Of a stretch of DNA of 64,000 bases, positions 54,077 to 62,579 are shown in pieces. The stretch's first letter is position 1; every line of letters starts with the position of its first letter. Origin of the DNA: Microbacteriaceae bacterium VKM Ac-2855 (lineage in GTDB: Bacteria > Actinomycetota > Actinomycetes > Actinomycetales > Microbacteriaceae). The notes under the pieces were generated by a model. That model did not search any database. It saw nothing but the letters and a program-made list of their open reading frames with translations, and was not told the origin of the DNA. Location of the stretch: positions 186,001 through 250,000 of the forward strand of contig JABMLG010000004.1 of NCBI GenBank assembly GCA_013204985.1, read 5' to 3'. The translations under genes and the position numbers were made by a program.

Positions 54077-55062
54077 GCGGCGGCTCGATCCTGCGGTGCT
54101 GGGACGGCCGCGAGCACCGCGCCGAGCACGGAGGCTGCGGTGGCGCCCGAGAACTCGGCCTCCGGATCGAGGACGAAACGGTGCAGCCACACGGGTGCGA
54201 CCAGTCGCTTCACGTCGTCCGGCAGCACGAAGGTGCGTCCGTGCGCTGCCGCCCACACCTTCGCCGCACGCACCAGGGCGAGCGCACCGCGCACGGATAT
54301 GCCGACTCGCACTTCCGGCGCCGATCGGGTTGCCTCGGCGAGCAACGCGACGTACCGCAGAACGGCCGGATCGACGTGGGTCCGCGCAGCCATCTCGGCC
54401 ATCTCGATGACCCCCGCACCCGATACCACCGGAGCGAGCGAACTCGACGGGTTGCGATCGCCGGATCCAGCGAGAATGCGTTCCGCAGCGGCCAGGTCCG
54501 GATAGCCGATCGATGTCTTGATCAGGAAGCGGTCGAGCTGCGCCTCGGGGAGGCGGTATGTACCGGCCGTCTCGATCGGGTTCTGCGTGGCGATCACCAT
54601 GAACGGGCGGGGCGCGTCGTGGGTGGTGCCGTCCACCGTCACCTTCGACTCCTCCATCACCTGCAAAAGAGCCGACTGCGTCTTGGGCGAGGCACGGTTG
54701 ATCTCGTCCGCGAGCACGATCGAGGCGAAGATCGGCCCCGGATGGAATTCGAAACGGTTCGTGCGCGGATCGGGGATCTCGGCTCCGGTGACGTCGCTGG
54801 GCAACAGGTCCGGCGTGAACTGGATGCGGTTGCTGCTCGACTGCACGGTCGCGGCGAGCGCCTTCGCGAGGCTCGTCTTACCCGTACCCGGTGCGTCTTC
54901 GAGCAGCACGTGGCCCTCGGCGATGAGCGCGACGAGCACGAGCGCCACCACCTCATCCTTACCGAGGACGGCCTGGCCGATGTTCTGCACCATCTTGCCG
55001 AAGGTGTCGGCGACCCAAGCGGCTTCGTCCGGGCCGAGCGGAGTGGACGGGTTCAGGGGCAT
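54073..55062 (-). CDS. MoxR-type AAA ATPase
   Basis: A 329-residue AAA+ chaperone-like ATPase. Motifs: Walker A 'LEDAPGTGKTSLAKALA', 'RIQFTPDLLPSDVTGAEI', Walker B 'IVLADEINRASPKTQSALLQ', sensor 1 'FMVIATQNPIETAGTYRLPE', 'AQLDRFLIK', and the C-terminal lid with 'GISVRGALALVRAAKVWAA'. MoxR proteins remodel partner complexes together with DUF58/VWA proteins. It follows the giant Ig/FN3 gene by 51 bases and overlaps the DUF58 gene by four. Confidence 0.93.
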   Translation of the reverse strand: MPLNPSTPLGPDEAAWVADTFGKMVQNIGQAVLGKDEVVALVLVALIAEGHVLLEDAPGTGKTSLAKALAATVQSSSNRIQFTPDLLPSDVTGAEIPDPRTNRFEFHPGPIFASIVLADEINRASPKTQSALLQVMEESKVTVDGTTHDAPRPFMVIATQNPIETAGTYRLPEAQLDRFLIKTSIGYPDLAAAERILAGSGDRNPSSSLAPVVSGAGVIEMAEMAARTHVDPAVLRYVALLAEATRSAPEVRVGISVRGALALVRAAKVWAAAHGRTFVLPDDVKRLVAPVWLHRFVLDPEAEFSGATAASVLGAVLAAVPAPQDRAAA

Positions 55063-55113
55063 CAGAGGGTCTCCATCGTCGTGGGTCGGTGGGGGGGGAA
55101 GGTAAGGGCGAGA

Positions 55114-58100
55114 TCACCATGCGGTGGATGACGTCGTCATGACGCCGATGATCTCGACCGAGATGTTCGCCTTGAAGCCGTAGTAGCAGCCGAGCTGCGT
55201 CGAACCATTCGCGTAGAAACGGGTACGTCCTGTCGTCGGCGGCTCTGCGAATACGGCACCGTTGGCGAGGCACTTGTACTGGTAATCGCCCTCGGGGAAA
55301 TTCTTGGTGTCGACGATCACGAAGGGACAATTGCCGGATTGGCAGGGTCCGTTCTCCGAACTCTTGCGAACGGACGCCTCTTTCGGCGGCGGATCCACCG
55401 TGCGTGCCTCGGCGTAGGACTCAGCACTGACCTGTCCGGCCGTGTCGAACGCCTTCACTCGGATCGAGTGGGTCTCGCTGTAGCCGTTGCCGGCCGAAGT
55501 CGAGCCGTTCGTCGGGTCGACGCGCTGCCAGGAGCCGTTGTCGACCATGATCTCCAAGCGGTCGAGAGGGCGCCCGTTGGCTGCGGGGGGCGCCCAACTC
55601 AAGGTCACGGACGTGCCGTTCTGCGCCGCGCGCGCCACCGGGGTCTGCACCGGACCGAAGGGGGCTAGTGGTGACGACGGCGAGCTCCACGCGCTCTCGT
55701 ACTCGTTGCCTTCGACCGTGGCGACTGCTTTCACCCGCACGGTGTAGGTGTTGTTGTTCGAGATGCCTTGTGTCAGCGTCGCGCTCGCGGGCCGGCGCGA
55801 TTCGTCTCCGTTCAGGTCGTAGACGTAACGGGTCTCCGATGCGCTCAGCCCGTTCGCGGTGCCGGGCGTCCAGGCGAAACGCACGATGGAGTTGTCGCCC
55901 TCGGCGGCGGATGTGATGACCGGGGTACCCGGCGTGCCGACCGCTCGGCGGGGCGCGGAGTCCGCGCTCCAAACGGGCGCGCTCTTGCCCGCATCCGTCG
56001 CCTTGTTCTTCGCTGTCACGGCGAAGGTGTATCCGTTCTCGGAGTTGTCCACGGTCACGGCGGCGGTGAGCGTCTTCGAGTCGGTATCAGCCGTACTCAC
56101 AACAGTGCCGCTGCGCTTCACCTGCACGGTGTAGCCGCTGAGTGCCTCGGCGTTCGGCACAGCAGGGGCCGTCCAGGTGACCGTGAGCTGCGACTGGGCA
56201 CCCACCGGCTTTGCCGGGGACACGATCGGAGTGCCGGGAGCGCTCGGTGCACCAGCCGGACTCATCGACATCGGCCCGCTCCAGTCGGATGGGTCGGGCG
56301 CCTTGTTCGACGCCCGCACCTTCAGCGTGTAATTCGAGCCGTTACTGAGACCACTGAACTGCCGAGTACGCGTTCCAGCAGCGACCGGGAACTCGCCTCC
56401 GCCCTCGCCGACGAGCTGCACGGTGTAGCCGGTCACGGCGGAGCCGGGATTCGGACCGTCCGCCCACGTGACCGTGAGCGAGCCGTCGCCGAAGTCGAGA
56501 GCAGTGATCGTCGGGGCGCCGGGACGCGCGTCCGGGCGAGCGATGGCCGAGGCGGGCGAGGGGTCGGACTCGCCGACCTCGTTACTCGCGGTGACGGTGA
56601 AGACGTACTCCACGTCGTTGGTCAGCCCGCCGATGGTGCAGGTGGTCGCCGGGCAGCCCTGGCTGCCGCCGGACCATCGCACCGTGTGCCCGGTGATCTC
56701 GGCGCCGTTGTTCGGGCCATCGGGCCAACTGAGCACAACCGTGCGGTCCTGCACGGAGCTCACAGAGGGCGTCCCGGGCGCGGCCGGCTTGCCCTGCACG
56801 GTGACCAGCACCGAGCCGTACACGTACCGATCAGGGTCCTCGGTCGCATCCGCCACTCGATAACGCACCGTCATCGTGCCGACGAAACTCGCCGCAGGCG
56901 TGATCACGAGGCTTCGACCCGACGCCTGAACGTCGCCCGCCCCCGGTGTCGTGACCTCGGGCTGGCCGACGAACTCGAGCGGGGACTCGGGGTACGGGTT
57001 CACGTCGTTCGAGAGCACGTCCACCGTGACAGCGCGGCCCTGCGGCGCCTTGGCCACGACATCGTCATTGGCAACCGTCAGAGGGCGCGTGGATGCAGTG
57101 ACGGCGACGACGACGGAGGCGGTGACCGCCGGGTTCGTCCCGTCGGTCAGGGTGATCGTCAGCGTCTCAGTGGTGCCCTTGGAGACGTCCTCCTCCGCGG
57201 AGACGGAGAGGACGGAGCCGTTGACCGCGGCGGTGAAGCCATCGGGCGCCGCGGAGACCTGATAACTGAGTTTCTCCAGGTCGCCGGGATCCGGATCGGC
57301 GGAGAGGGCACGAAGGTCGAGGGTCGCCGCGGCCTCACCCGGAGCCACCTGCATCGCCCCGTCGGTCATCGTCGGAGGCTGGTTGCTGGCCGGGAGGACG
57401 GTGATCGGCAGCACGATGGTCGCCTTGGCGCCCGCCGGGTCGTCCGGCCCTTCTCCGTCCGTCACCTCGAAACTCAGCGCATCCGGGCCGAAGTAGCCTG
57501 CCGCGGGCGTGTAGACCAGCGTGCCCTCGTCCTGCACGAATGCGGCATCGGCGGCGTGCGTCGCCGAAACCTTGTCGGCCTGCGTGATCCGCAGCGGTTT
57601 GCCCGACGGCGAGTCGACGTAGTCCGCGATCAGGATCGTCACCGTCTCGCCAGAGGTGACCTCGACCGCGTCCACGTCGTCCTTCAACGACGGTACGAGG
57701 TCGGCCAGGCCGGGTACGCGGATGAAGGCCGAGCCGGTCAATCCGTCTGGATCCGTGACGGTGTAGCGGATGATCTGCGCGGTCTCGGCGAGCTCCACGG
57801 TCACGGCGGAGTCCGAGACGCTCGCAGCCGCGGCTTCCACCGTGATCGTCAGTTCGGCCGCAACGCCGTCCCGATCCTCGTCGTTCTTCAGCACCGCCAC
57901 ATCTACCGTCGTCGTATCGTCCGTAGCGGCCACGGTGACGACATCGTCCCGAGCGATGGGCGGTTGCAGCGGGGCGTCGGCCGAGACCGTGACGAGGAGG
58001 CTGCCGACGGCGGTCGCGCCTCGGGCGTCCGTCACGGTGTATTGCAGGGTGTAGTCGCCCTCCGTCTCCGGCGCGGTGACCAGCACGCGACCGCCGGCGA

Positions 58101-61100
58101 TCTCAGCGGTGATGCCCTCGTCGAGGACGAGGCCGTCCGTGGCCAGGCTGAGCGTGTCGCCGTCCGGATCGGTGTCGTTGCCGAGCACGTCGACCGCGAT
58201 CCGGCGCCCTGGTAGCGCGATCACCGTGTCCTTCACGGCGTTCGGGGTCTGGTTCTGCAGAGAGGCGGGTGCCACTCCGACGCGGATCGTGGCCGTGTTC
58301 TCGGCGCCCAAGCTGTCGCGCACACGGTAGGTGAAGGTGTCGGTACCAGCGGAGTCGGCGTAGGCCTCGTACGAGAGGAAGCCGTCTCCGACCTCGTCGA
58401 TGCGACCGAGCTTCGGCGCTTCGGCCTGTCCGACGAGGGTGACGCTGTCGCCGTCCTGATCGATGCCGGTGAGCGGCACCGGGATCCGAATGGTCGTACC
58501 TGCGAGCGCGCGCGCATCCAGGTCCTGGGGCCGCGGCGGCGTGTTCCCTGCATCGGCAGGAAGGATCTGGATGGAGACGTAGCCGGCGTCCTTCTGACCC
58601 AGCGGATCGATCGCCTCGTAGGTGAGGTAGACCGTCTTCGGCTCCGGGCCGGCGAGGAAGCGCACCCGATCCTCGGAGATGAAGGCCTGACCGTCTGCCT
58701 CCGCTGGTACCGGCTCCACGAGATCGGCGGCGACGTGCAACGTCGCCCCGCTGGGAGACGAGTCGTTGGCGAGCACATCGAGTGTCACGACGTCGCCCGC
58801 TCGGACGACAGCTGTGTCGTCGACGGCGACGGGAGGCCCGGCCGACGGCGGTGCTGGTACCGGGATCACCAGCACCTCGCCCGGTGCCGTGGCGGTGCCG
58901 TTCGAGACGGTGTACGAGAAGGTCACCGGCTCGGTGATGCCCGGCTGGTCCGTGATTCGCAACACCGCATGATCAAGAACGGCGACGGCGACTCCGAGTG
59001 TCGGCGAGACGGTGACCTCCTGCACGACGAGCACGCCGCCTGCCGGATCCGAATCGTTCTGAAGTACATCAACCAGCACGTCTCCACCGACAGGCAGCAG
59101 CGCTACGTCGCGCACTGCGACCGGCTCCGCGGCGGTGGCGTCGCCGGGCAGAACGTCGATGCGCACCAGACCCACCGCGACGCGCGGCCCGTCGTTGACT
59201 CGGTATTGCGCGTAGTAGCTTCCCTCGGCGGCAGCCGTGAACGTGAAGGTCCCCGCGGTGTAGTCCGGTACGACTGTCGCGCCCGACACGTCGTCCACGT
59301 CGGTCAACGTCAGAGGGACCCCGCTCGGACTCAGATCGTTGGTGAGCGGAGCGACGATGACCGGCTGATCCACCACCGTGATCACGTGATCGGCATTGGC
59401 GATCGGATCGTTCACTCCGGGCGCTCGGACGTCCACACGCAGCACTCCGTCCACCGGCTCGGTGCCGTCGGAGACCGAGAGCAGAACGTCCTTGCGACCC
59501 TGCTGGGCGCCGACCGCGTCGAAGGTGACCAGCCCGTCCGGGCGCGAACGCACCTGATCATCAGTGGTGGGGGCGGCCGACTCGAGGTAGAGGTCGTCGC
59601 CGTCCGGATCCGTGAAATCGGGGAGCACGTTGTACGAGAGGGAGGCACCCTGCTCGACCACGATCGTCGCCTCCCGCTTCTGCACCGGAGGACTATTGCG
59701 CTCCGGCGGCACGACGCTCAGCGTGACAGTGGCTTCCGCGACACCTTGGCGACCGTCGGCCACGGCGTAGCGGAAGATCGCGGACCCGACAGCCTCCGGG
59801 TCGACTCTGATCTGTAGGGCGGCTCCGCCGGAGATCGACACGATCTCGCCGATCGCAGGATCGTCCCCCACACGCTCTGCGGTCAGCACGTCGCCATCGG
59901 GATCGGAGTCGTTGTCGAGGACGGGCAGGATGATCGTGCGACCGGCGCGCACCCCGAGCTCGTCGTCAACAGCGACGGGAAGCCGGTTGTCCGCCGTGCG
60001 CTCCGGGATCGTCGTCTCGACCCGCTGCTCGCTGCTCTCCTGGTCCTCGTCATCGGTCGTCTCGTCGTCCGAGGGCGTGATGTCATCCCAGTTCTGCAGC
60101 TCCTTCATGTCCTGGTCGACCAGCCAGACTTTCCCCGTCCCGAGCTCATTGAGGACCACGGCCGCTCTGTTCACGCGAAAGACGGCGCGCGCGTCGCCCA
60201 GCAGACTGGCCACATCTCGGGCATCATCGTCGACAGTTCCAGCGCAGTCGCGCAGATATTTTCCGGATCCAGTCCAGGCCGCATAGCTGCATCCACCGAC
60301 CACGACCGGCGCAACAGCGGTTCCCGCGCCCTCCGACGAGATCCGGGTGGGAGCCGAGCCGTCCAGGGGCTGCAGCACCAGCGCGGTGTCGTCGGAGTAG
60401 GAGAGCGAGCCGGCGGCCGGACCAGGGCTCTGCAGACGAATGGCCCCGGGATCACCCGCGACATCCGCGGGAAGGGGCTGTGCCTCTCTGGCGTCGATCG
60501 ACAGCGCCCCGGACGCCGAATCGTAGACGACAGGCACGGCGCCGACCGCCGTGACGTTGAGCTCCGCCGACGCGCCGAACCCGCCCAGCGCCTTACTGCT
60601 CACGGTCCCGTCCGGAGCGATCGTGACCAGGGAGGCCTGTTCGCGCGAGGCGGCGAACACTGTGCCGTCCCCCGCGACCGTCATTGCCGCCCCCGCGCCG
60701 AGCGTCGCGACCGGCTCGGTCGATGCCACATCGAACGACTCGACCGACTCGGCCGTGGTGGCCCATAGCCGGCCGCTCTCGCGGTCGAGAAGGGCGAGGA
60801 CGTCTCCGCCCAGGGTGACCGTGCTCAAGCCCGGCACAGCAACCTCCGCGCCGAGAGCGACGTTCGCCGTGTCGACCACCGATACCGTCGCGTTGATCTC
60901 GTCGTGCACGACCACGGTGTCGGCAACCTGATCGATGTCGAACTCGGCGGCTTTCGTGCGCAACCCGGCGTCGAAGACTTGCGACGGGTAGTTCACCCGA
61001 CCGGCCAGCAGACCTGCGGGCTTGGTCACCCACACTCCGCCGTCGTTCAGGTCGACGTCGGCGGTCGTCACTCCCTGGTACAGCACTGCCATCGTCGAGA

Positions 61101-61176
61101 CCACGATCGACACAGCTGCGAGCGTCGCTACGGAGGCGATCGTCCGTGGTCGTCGCGAGACTCGCGTGAATGCCAT
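55114..61176 (-). CDS. giant membrane-anchored Ig-like/FN3 protein
   Basis: A 2,020-residue protein and first gene of the secretion operon. One membrane helix lies near the N-terminus ('IASVATLAAVSIVVSTMAVL', about 15-35) with a short cytoplasmic tail. A propeller-like region (about 45-370) is followed by an acidic linker. About ten cadherin/Ig-like repeats come next, with 'VLDNDSDPDGD'-type calcium-binding motifs, then five FN3 domains (for example 'APTITALDFGDGSLTVTW', 'QTPVARAAQNGTSVTLSW') and a Cys-containing cap (about 1930-2020). ATG 61176 is chosen because the membrane signal begins here; the frame extends 30 codons further but without protein character. Probable surface fibre or cell-envelope spacer working with the T7SS. 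Confidence 0.88.
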   Translation of the reverse strand: MAFTRVSRRPRTIASVATLAAVSIVVSTMAVLYQGVTTADVDLNDGGVWVTKPAGLLAGRVNYPSQVFDAGLRTKAAEFDIDQVADTVVVHDEINATVSVVDTANVALGAEVAVPGLSTVTLGGDVLALLDRESGRLWATTAESVESFDVASTEPVATLGAGAAMTVAGDGTVFAASREQASLVTIAPDGTVSSKALGGFGASAELNVTAVGAVPVVYDSASGALSIDAREAQPLPADVAGDPGAIRLQSPGPAAGSLSYSDDTALVLQPLDGSAPTRISSEGAGTAVAPVVVGGCSYAAWTGSGKYLRDCAGTVDDDARDVASLLGDARAVFRVNRAAVVLNELGTGKVWLVDQDMKELQNWDDITPSDDETTDDEDQESSEQRVETTIPERTADNRLPVAVDDELGVRAGRTIILPVLDNDSDPDGDVLTAERVGDDPAIGEIVSISGGAALQIRVDPEAVGSAIFRYAVADGRQGVAEATVTLSVVPPERNSPPVQKREATIVVEQGASLSYNVLPDFTDPDGDDLYLESAAPTTDDQVRSRPDGLVTFDAVGAQQGRKDVLLSVSDGTEPVDGVLRVDVRAPGVNDPIANADHVITVVDQPVIVAPLTNDLSPSGVPLTLTDVDDVSGATVVPDYTAGTFTFTAAAEGSYYAQYRVNDGPRVAVGLVRIDVLPGDATAAEPVAVRDVALLPVGGDVLVDVLQNDSDPAGGVLVVQEVTVSPTLGVAVAVLDHAVLRITDQPGITEPVTFSYTVSNGTATAPGEVLVIPVPAPPSAGPPVAVDDTAVVRAGDVVTLDVLANDSSPSGATLHVAADLVEPVPAEADGQAFISEDRVRFLAGPEPKTVYLTYEAIDPLGQKDAGYVSIQILPADAGNTPPRPQDLDARALAGTTIRIPVPLTGIDQDGDSVTLVGQAEAPKLGRIDEVGDGFLSYEAYADSAGTDTFTYRVRDSLGAENTATIRVGVAPASLQNQTPNAVKDTVIALPGRRIAVDVLGNDTDPDGDTLSLATDGLVLDEGITAEIAGGRVLVTAPETEGDYTLQYTVTDARGATAVGSLLVTVSADAPLQPPIARDDVVTVAATDDTTTVDVAVLKNDEDRDGVAAELTITVEAAAASVSDSAVTVELAETAQIIRYTVTDPDGLTGSAFIRVPGLADLVPSLKDDVDAVEVTSGETVTILIADYVDSPSGKPLRITQADKVSATHAADAAFVQDEGTLVYTPAAGYFGPDALSFEVTDGEGPDDPAGAKATIVLPITVLPASNQPPTMTDGAMQVAPGEAAATLDLRALSADPDPGDLEKLSYQVSAAPDGFTAAVNGSVLSVSAEEDVSKGTTETLTITLTDGTNPAVTASVVVAVTASTRPLTVANDDVVAKAPQGRAVTVDVLSNDVNPYPESPLEFVGQPEVTTPGAGDVQASGRSLVITPAASFVGTMTVRYRVADATEDPDRYVYGSVLVTVQGKPAAPGTPSVSSVQDRTVVLSWPDGPNNGAEITGHTVRWSGGSQGCPATTCTIGGLTNDVEYVFTVTASNEVGESDPSPASAIARPDARPGAPTITALDFGDGSLTVTWADGPNPGSAVTGYTVQLVGEGGGEFPVAAGTRTRQFSGLSNGSNYTLKVRASNKAPDPSDWSGPMSMSPAGAPSAPGTPIVSPAKPVGAQSQLTVTWTAPAVPNAEALSGYTVQVKRSGTVVSTADTDSKTLTAAVTVDNSENGYTFAVTAKNKATDAGKSAPVWSADSAPRRAVGTPGTPVITSAAEGDNSIVRFAWTPGTANGLSASETRYVYDLNGDESRRPASATLTQGISNNNTYTVRVKAVATVEGNEYESAWSSPSSPLAPFGPVQTPVARAAQNGTSVTLSWAPPAANGRPLDRLEIMVDNGSWQRVDPTNGSTSAGNGYSETHSIRVKAFDTAGQVSAESYAEARTVDPPPKEASVRKSSENGPCQSGNCPFVIVDTKNFPEGDYQYKCLANGAVFAEPPTTGRTRFYANGSTQLGCYYGFKANISVEIIGVMTTSSTAW

Positions 61177-61522
61177 GGTGTTCCCGTCGTCGGAGGCGGC
61201 GTCGTTCGTCGCCACCGCCGACGCTATGGAAGCGACTACACGGGGACCATGGGGAGTGGTCCCCATCGACGAAGGGCGTACGGGGGCGGAGAGTGATGTC
61301 GAGGAGGTGTGCCTGTGCGGCGGTATCGAGAGGTGAGCCTCATCGTCGCGGGCGCCGACGGGGTCGGGTACCCGTCATTTGTCGCGGCACTCACTCAGGT
61401 GTGACCAACAATGGGACACCATGTTGATACCTGATGTCCCAAATCATCGAACTCTGTTGCCTGTCGGGATCGCAGTGAGCAGAATGACGACGAAACGCTC
61501 ACTCCGACCCGAGAGGACCGCC
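61177..61522. promoter_or_regulatory. divergent promoter region between the T7SS operon and LuxR-type gene
   Basis: About 346 bases without a gene. Two notable palindromes lie in it. At 61242-61264 an 8-base stem (61242-61249/61257-61264) overlaps an alternative 7-base stem (61249-61255/61260-61266), about 70 bases upstream of the giant gene. At 61412-61441, TGGGACA and TGTCCCA are separated by 16 bases, about 80 bases before the regulator. Both suit operators or leader structures. Confidence 0.5.
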
Positions 61523-62170
61523 GTGACCCAGGCCGGCCCGCAGGCGATCGCCGTGCCGTTCGCGATCGGTGTCGTCGATGGCCGCGCGATCGTGCGTACC
61601 GGCATCGCCGCGATCCTCGGCGTCACGCCGGATCTTCGCGTCACCCGAACCGCAGCCAACGTCGCGGAACTCGGAGCCCACGAGCTCGACCTCGTGATGC
61701 TTGATTCGAACCTCGGTGATGGCAGCGACCTTGCCGACAACGTCGTGCGACTTCGTCGTAGCGGCGCTCTCGTCATCCTGCTCACCGACGGACAGCACGA
61801 CGCGTCGGTCGATGCCGACGGCCGCTTACACGCCACATCGGGCGCCGACTCCGTGATCGGGACGATCCGCACCGCTCTCGCGGGCCGGAACGGCTCCACC
61901 GGATCCACTGCCGGACGCGCCAGCGCTGATCCGATCGCGGTACCGGCCGACCCCCGCCTCAGCGCGCGCGAGCGTGAAGTGCTCGCTCTGTACGCTTCGG
62001 GTGAGAAGGCACAGCATGTCGCCTTCATCACCGGGCTGTCCCGCGATACGGTCACCCACTACGTGAGCCGGATCCGGGCGAAGTACGCGCGAGTCGGGAG
62101 GCACGCCGATACGAAGATCGATCTATATCGCCGCGCTATCGAGGACGGATACCTGTCGGTTCCGAACTAG
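61523..62170 (+). CDS. LuxR-type response regulator-like protein
   Basis: A 215-residue regulator. The N-terminal receiver-like domain (about 8-115) has 'AIGVVDGRAIVRTGIAAIL' and 'LDLVMLDSNLGDGSD' with a likely phosphoacceptor Asp, but one of the two acidic residues at the N-terminal end is missing. The C-terminal LuxR helix-turn-helix is clear: 'RLSAREREVLALYASGEKAQ', 'FITGLSRDTVTHYVSRIRAK'. GTG 61523 is chosen because AGAGGA lies just upstream; ATG 61484 is possible but has no ribosome site. No sensor kinase is adjacent. Divergent from the T7SS operon, which it may control. Confidence 0.85.
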   Translation: MTQAGPQAIAVPFAIGVVDGRAIVRTGIAAILGVTPDLRVTRTAANVAELGAHELDLVMLDSNLGDGSDLADNVVRLRRSGALVILLTDGQHDASVDADGRLHATSGADSVIGTIRTALAGRNGSTGSTAGRASADPIAVPADPRLSAREREVLALYASGEKAQHVAFITGLSRDTVTHYVSRIRAKYARVGRHADTKIDLYRRAIEDGYLSVPN

Positions 62171-62579
62171 CCGGTCATCGCTCCTCGGCAAGACCCTGGA
62201 AATGTACTCGAGCGGCGAGGAAAATGGCCCCGATGGAGAACCAGACCTCGTGACGCGAAGACCTCCGGCCAGGCGCACTCGAGCGGAAGCGGCCGCTTCT
62301 CCGGGATGATTCGGCGTCGGCCGGAATCCGATCATTCGGGTCGCGAACCGAGCTCGGAGAAATTCCTGTCCGGGCATCGGAGACATCGGCGAACGACATC
62401 GGCACAGACGAACCCGCCCGAAGAGACATTACGTTCCATCGCCGCGCTCCGAGACGTCTTTCGAGCACCCAGTACGGGGCACAAAGCGCCGCTTCCCGCG
62501 GATCCCTGTTCTCGGCACTCGGTATGGTCCAGACGGTCCGCCCCGTCTTCGCGGACCGTCCGTCTCACCGAGAGCACCC
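62171..62579. other. intergenic region with a leader hairpin
   Basis: About 410 bases without a supported gene. A perfect 10-base stem (62532-62541/62551-62560, 9-base loop) ends 19 bases before the next start codon and could act on its expression or end upstream transcripts. Confidence 0.45.
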
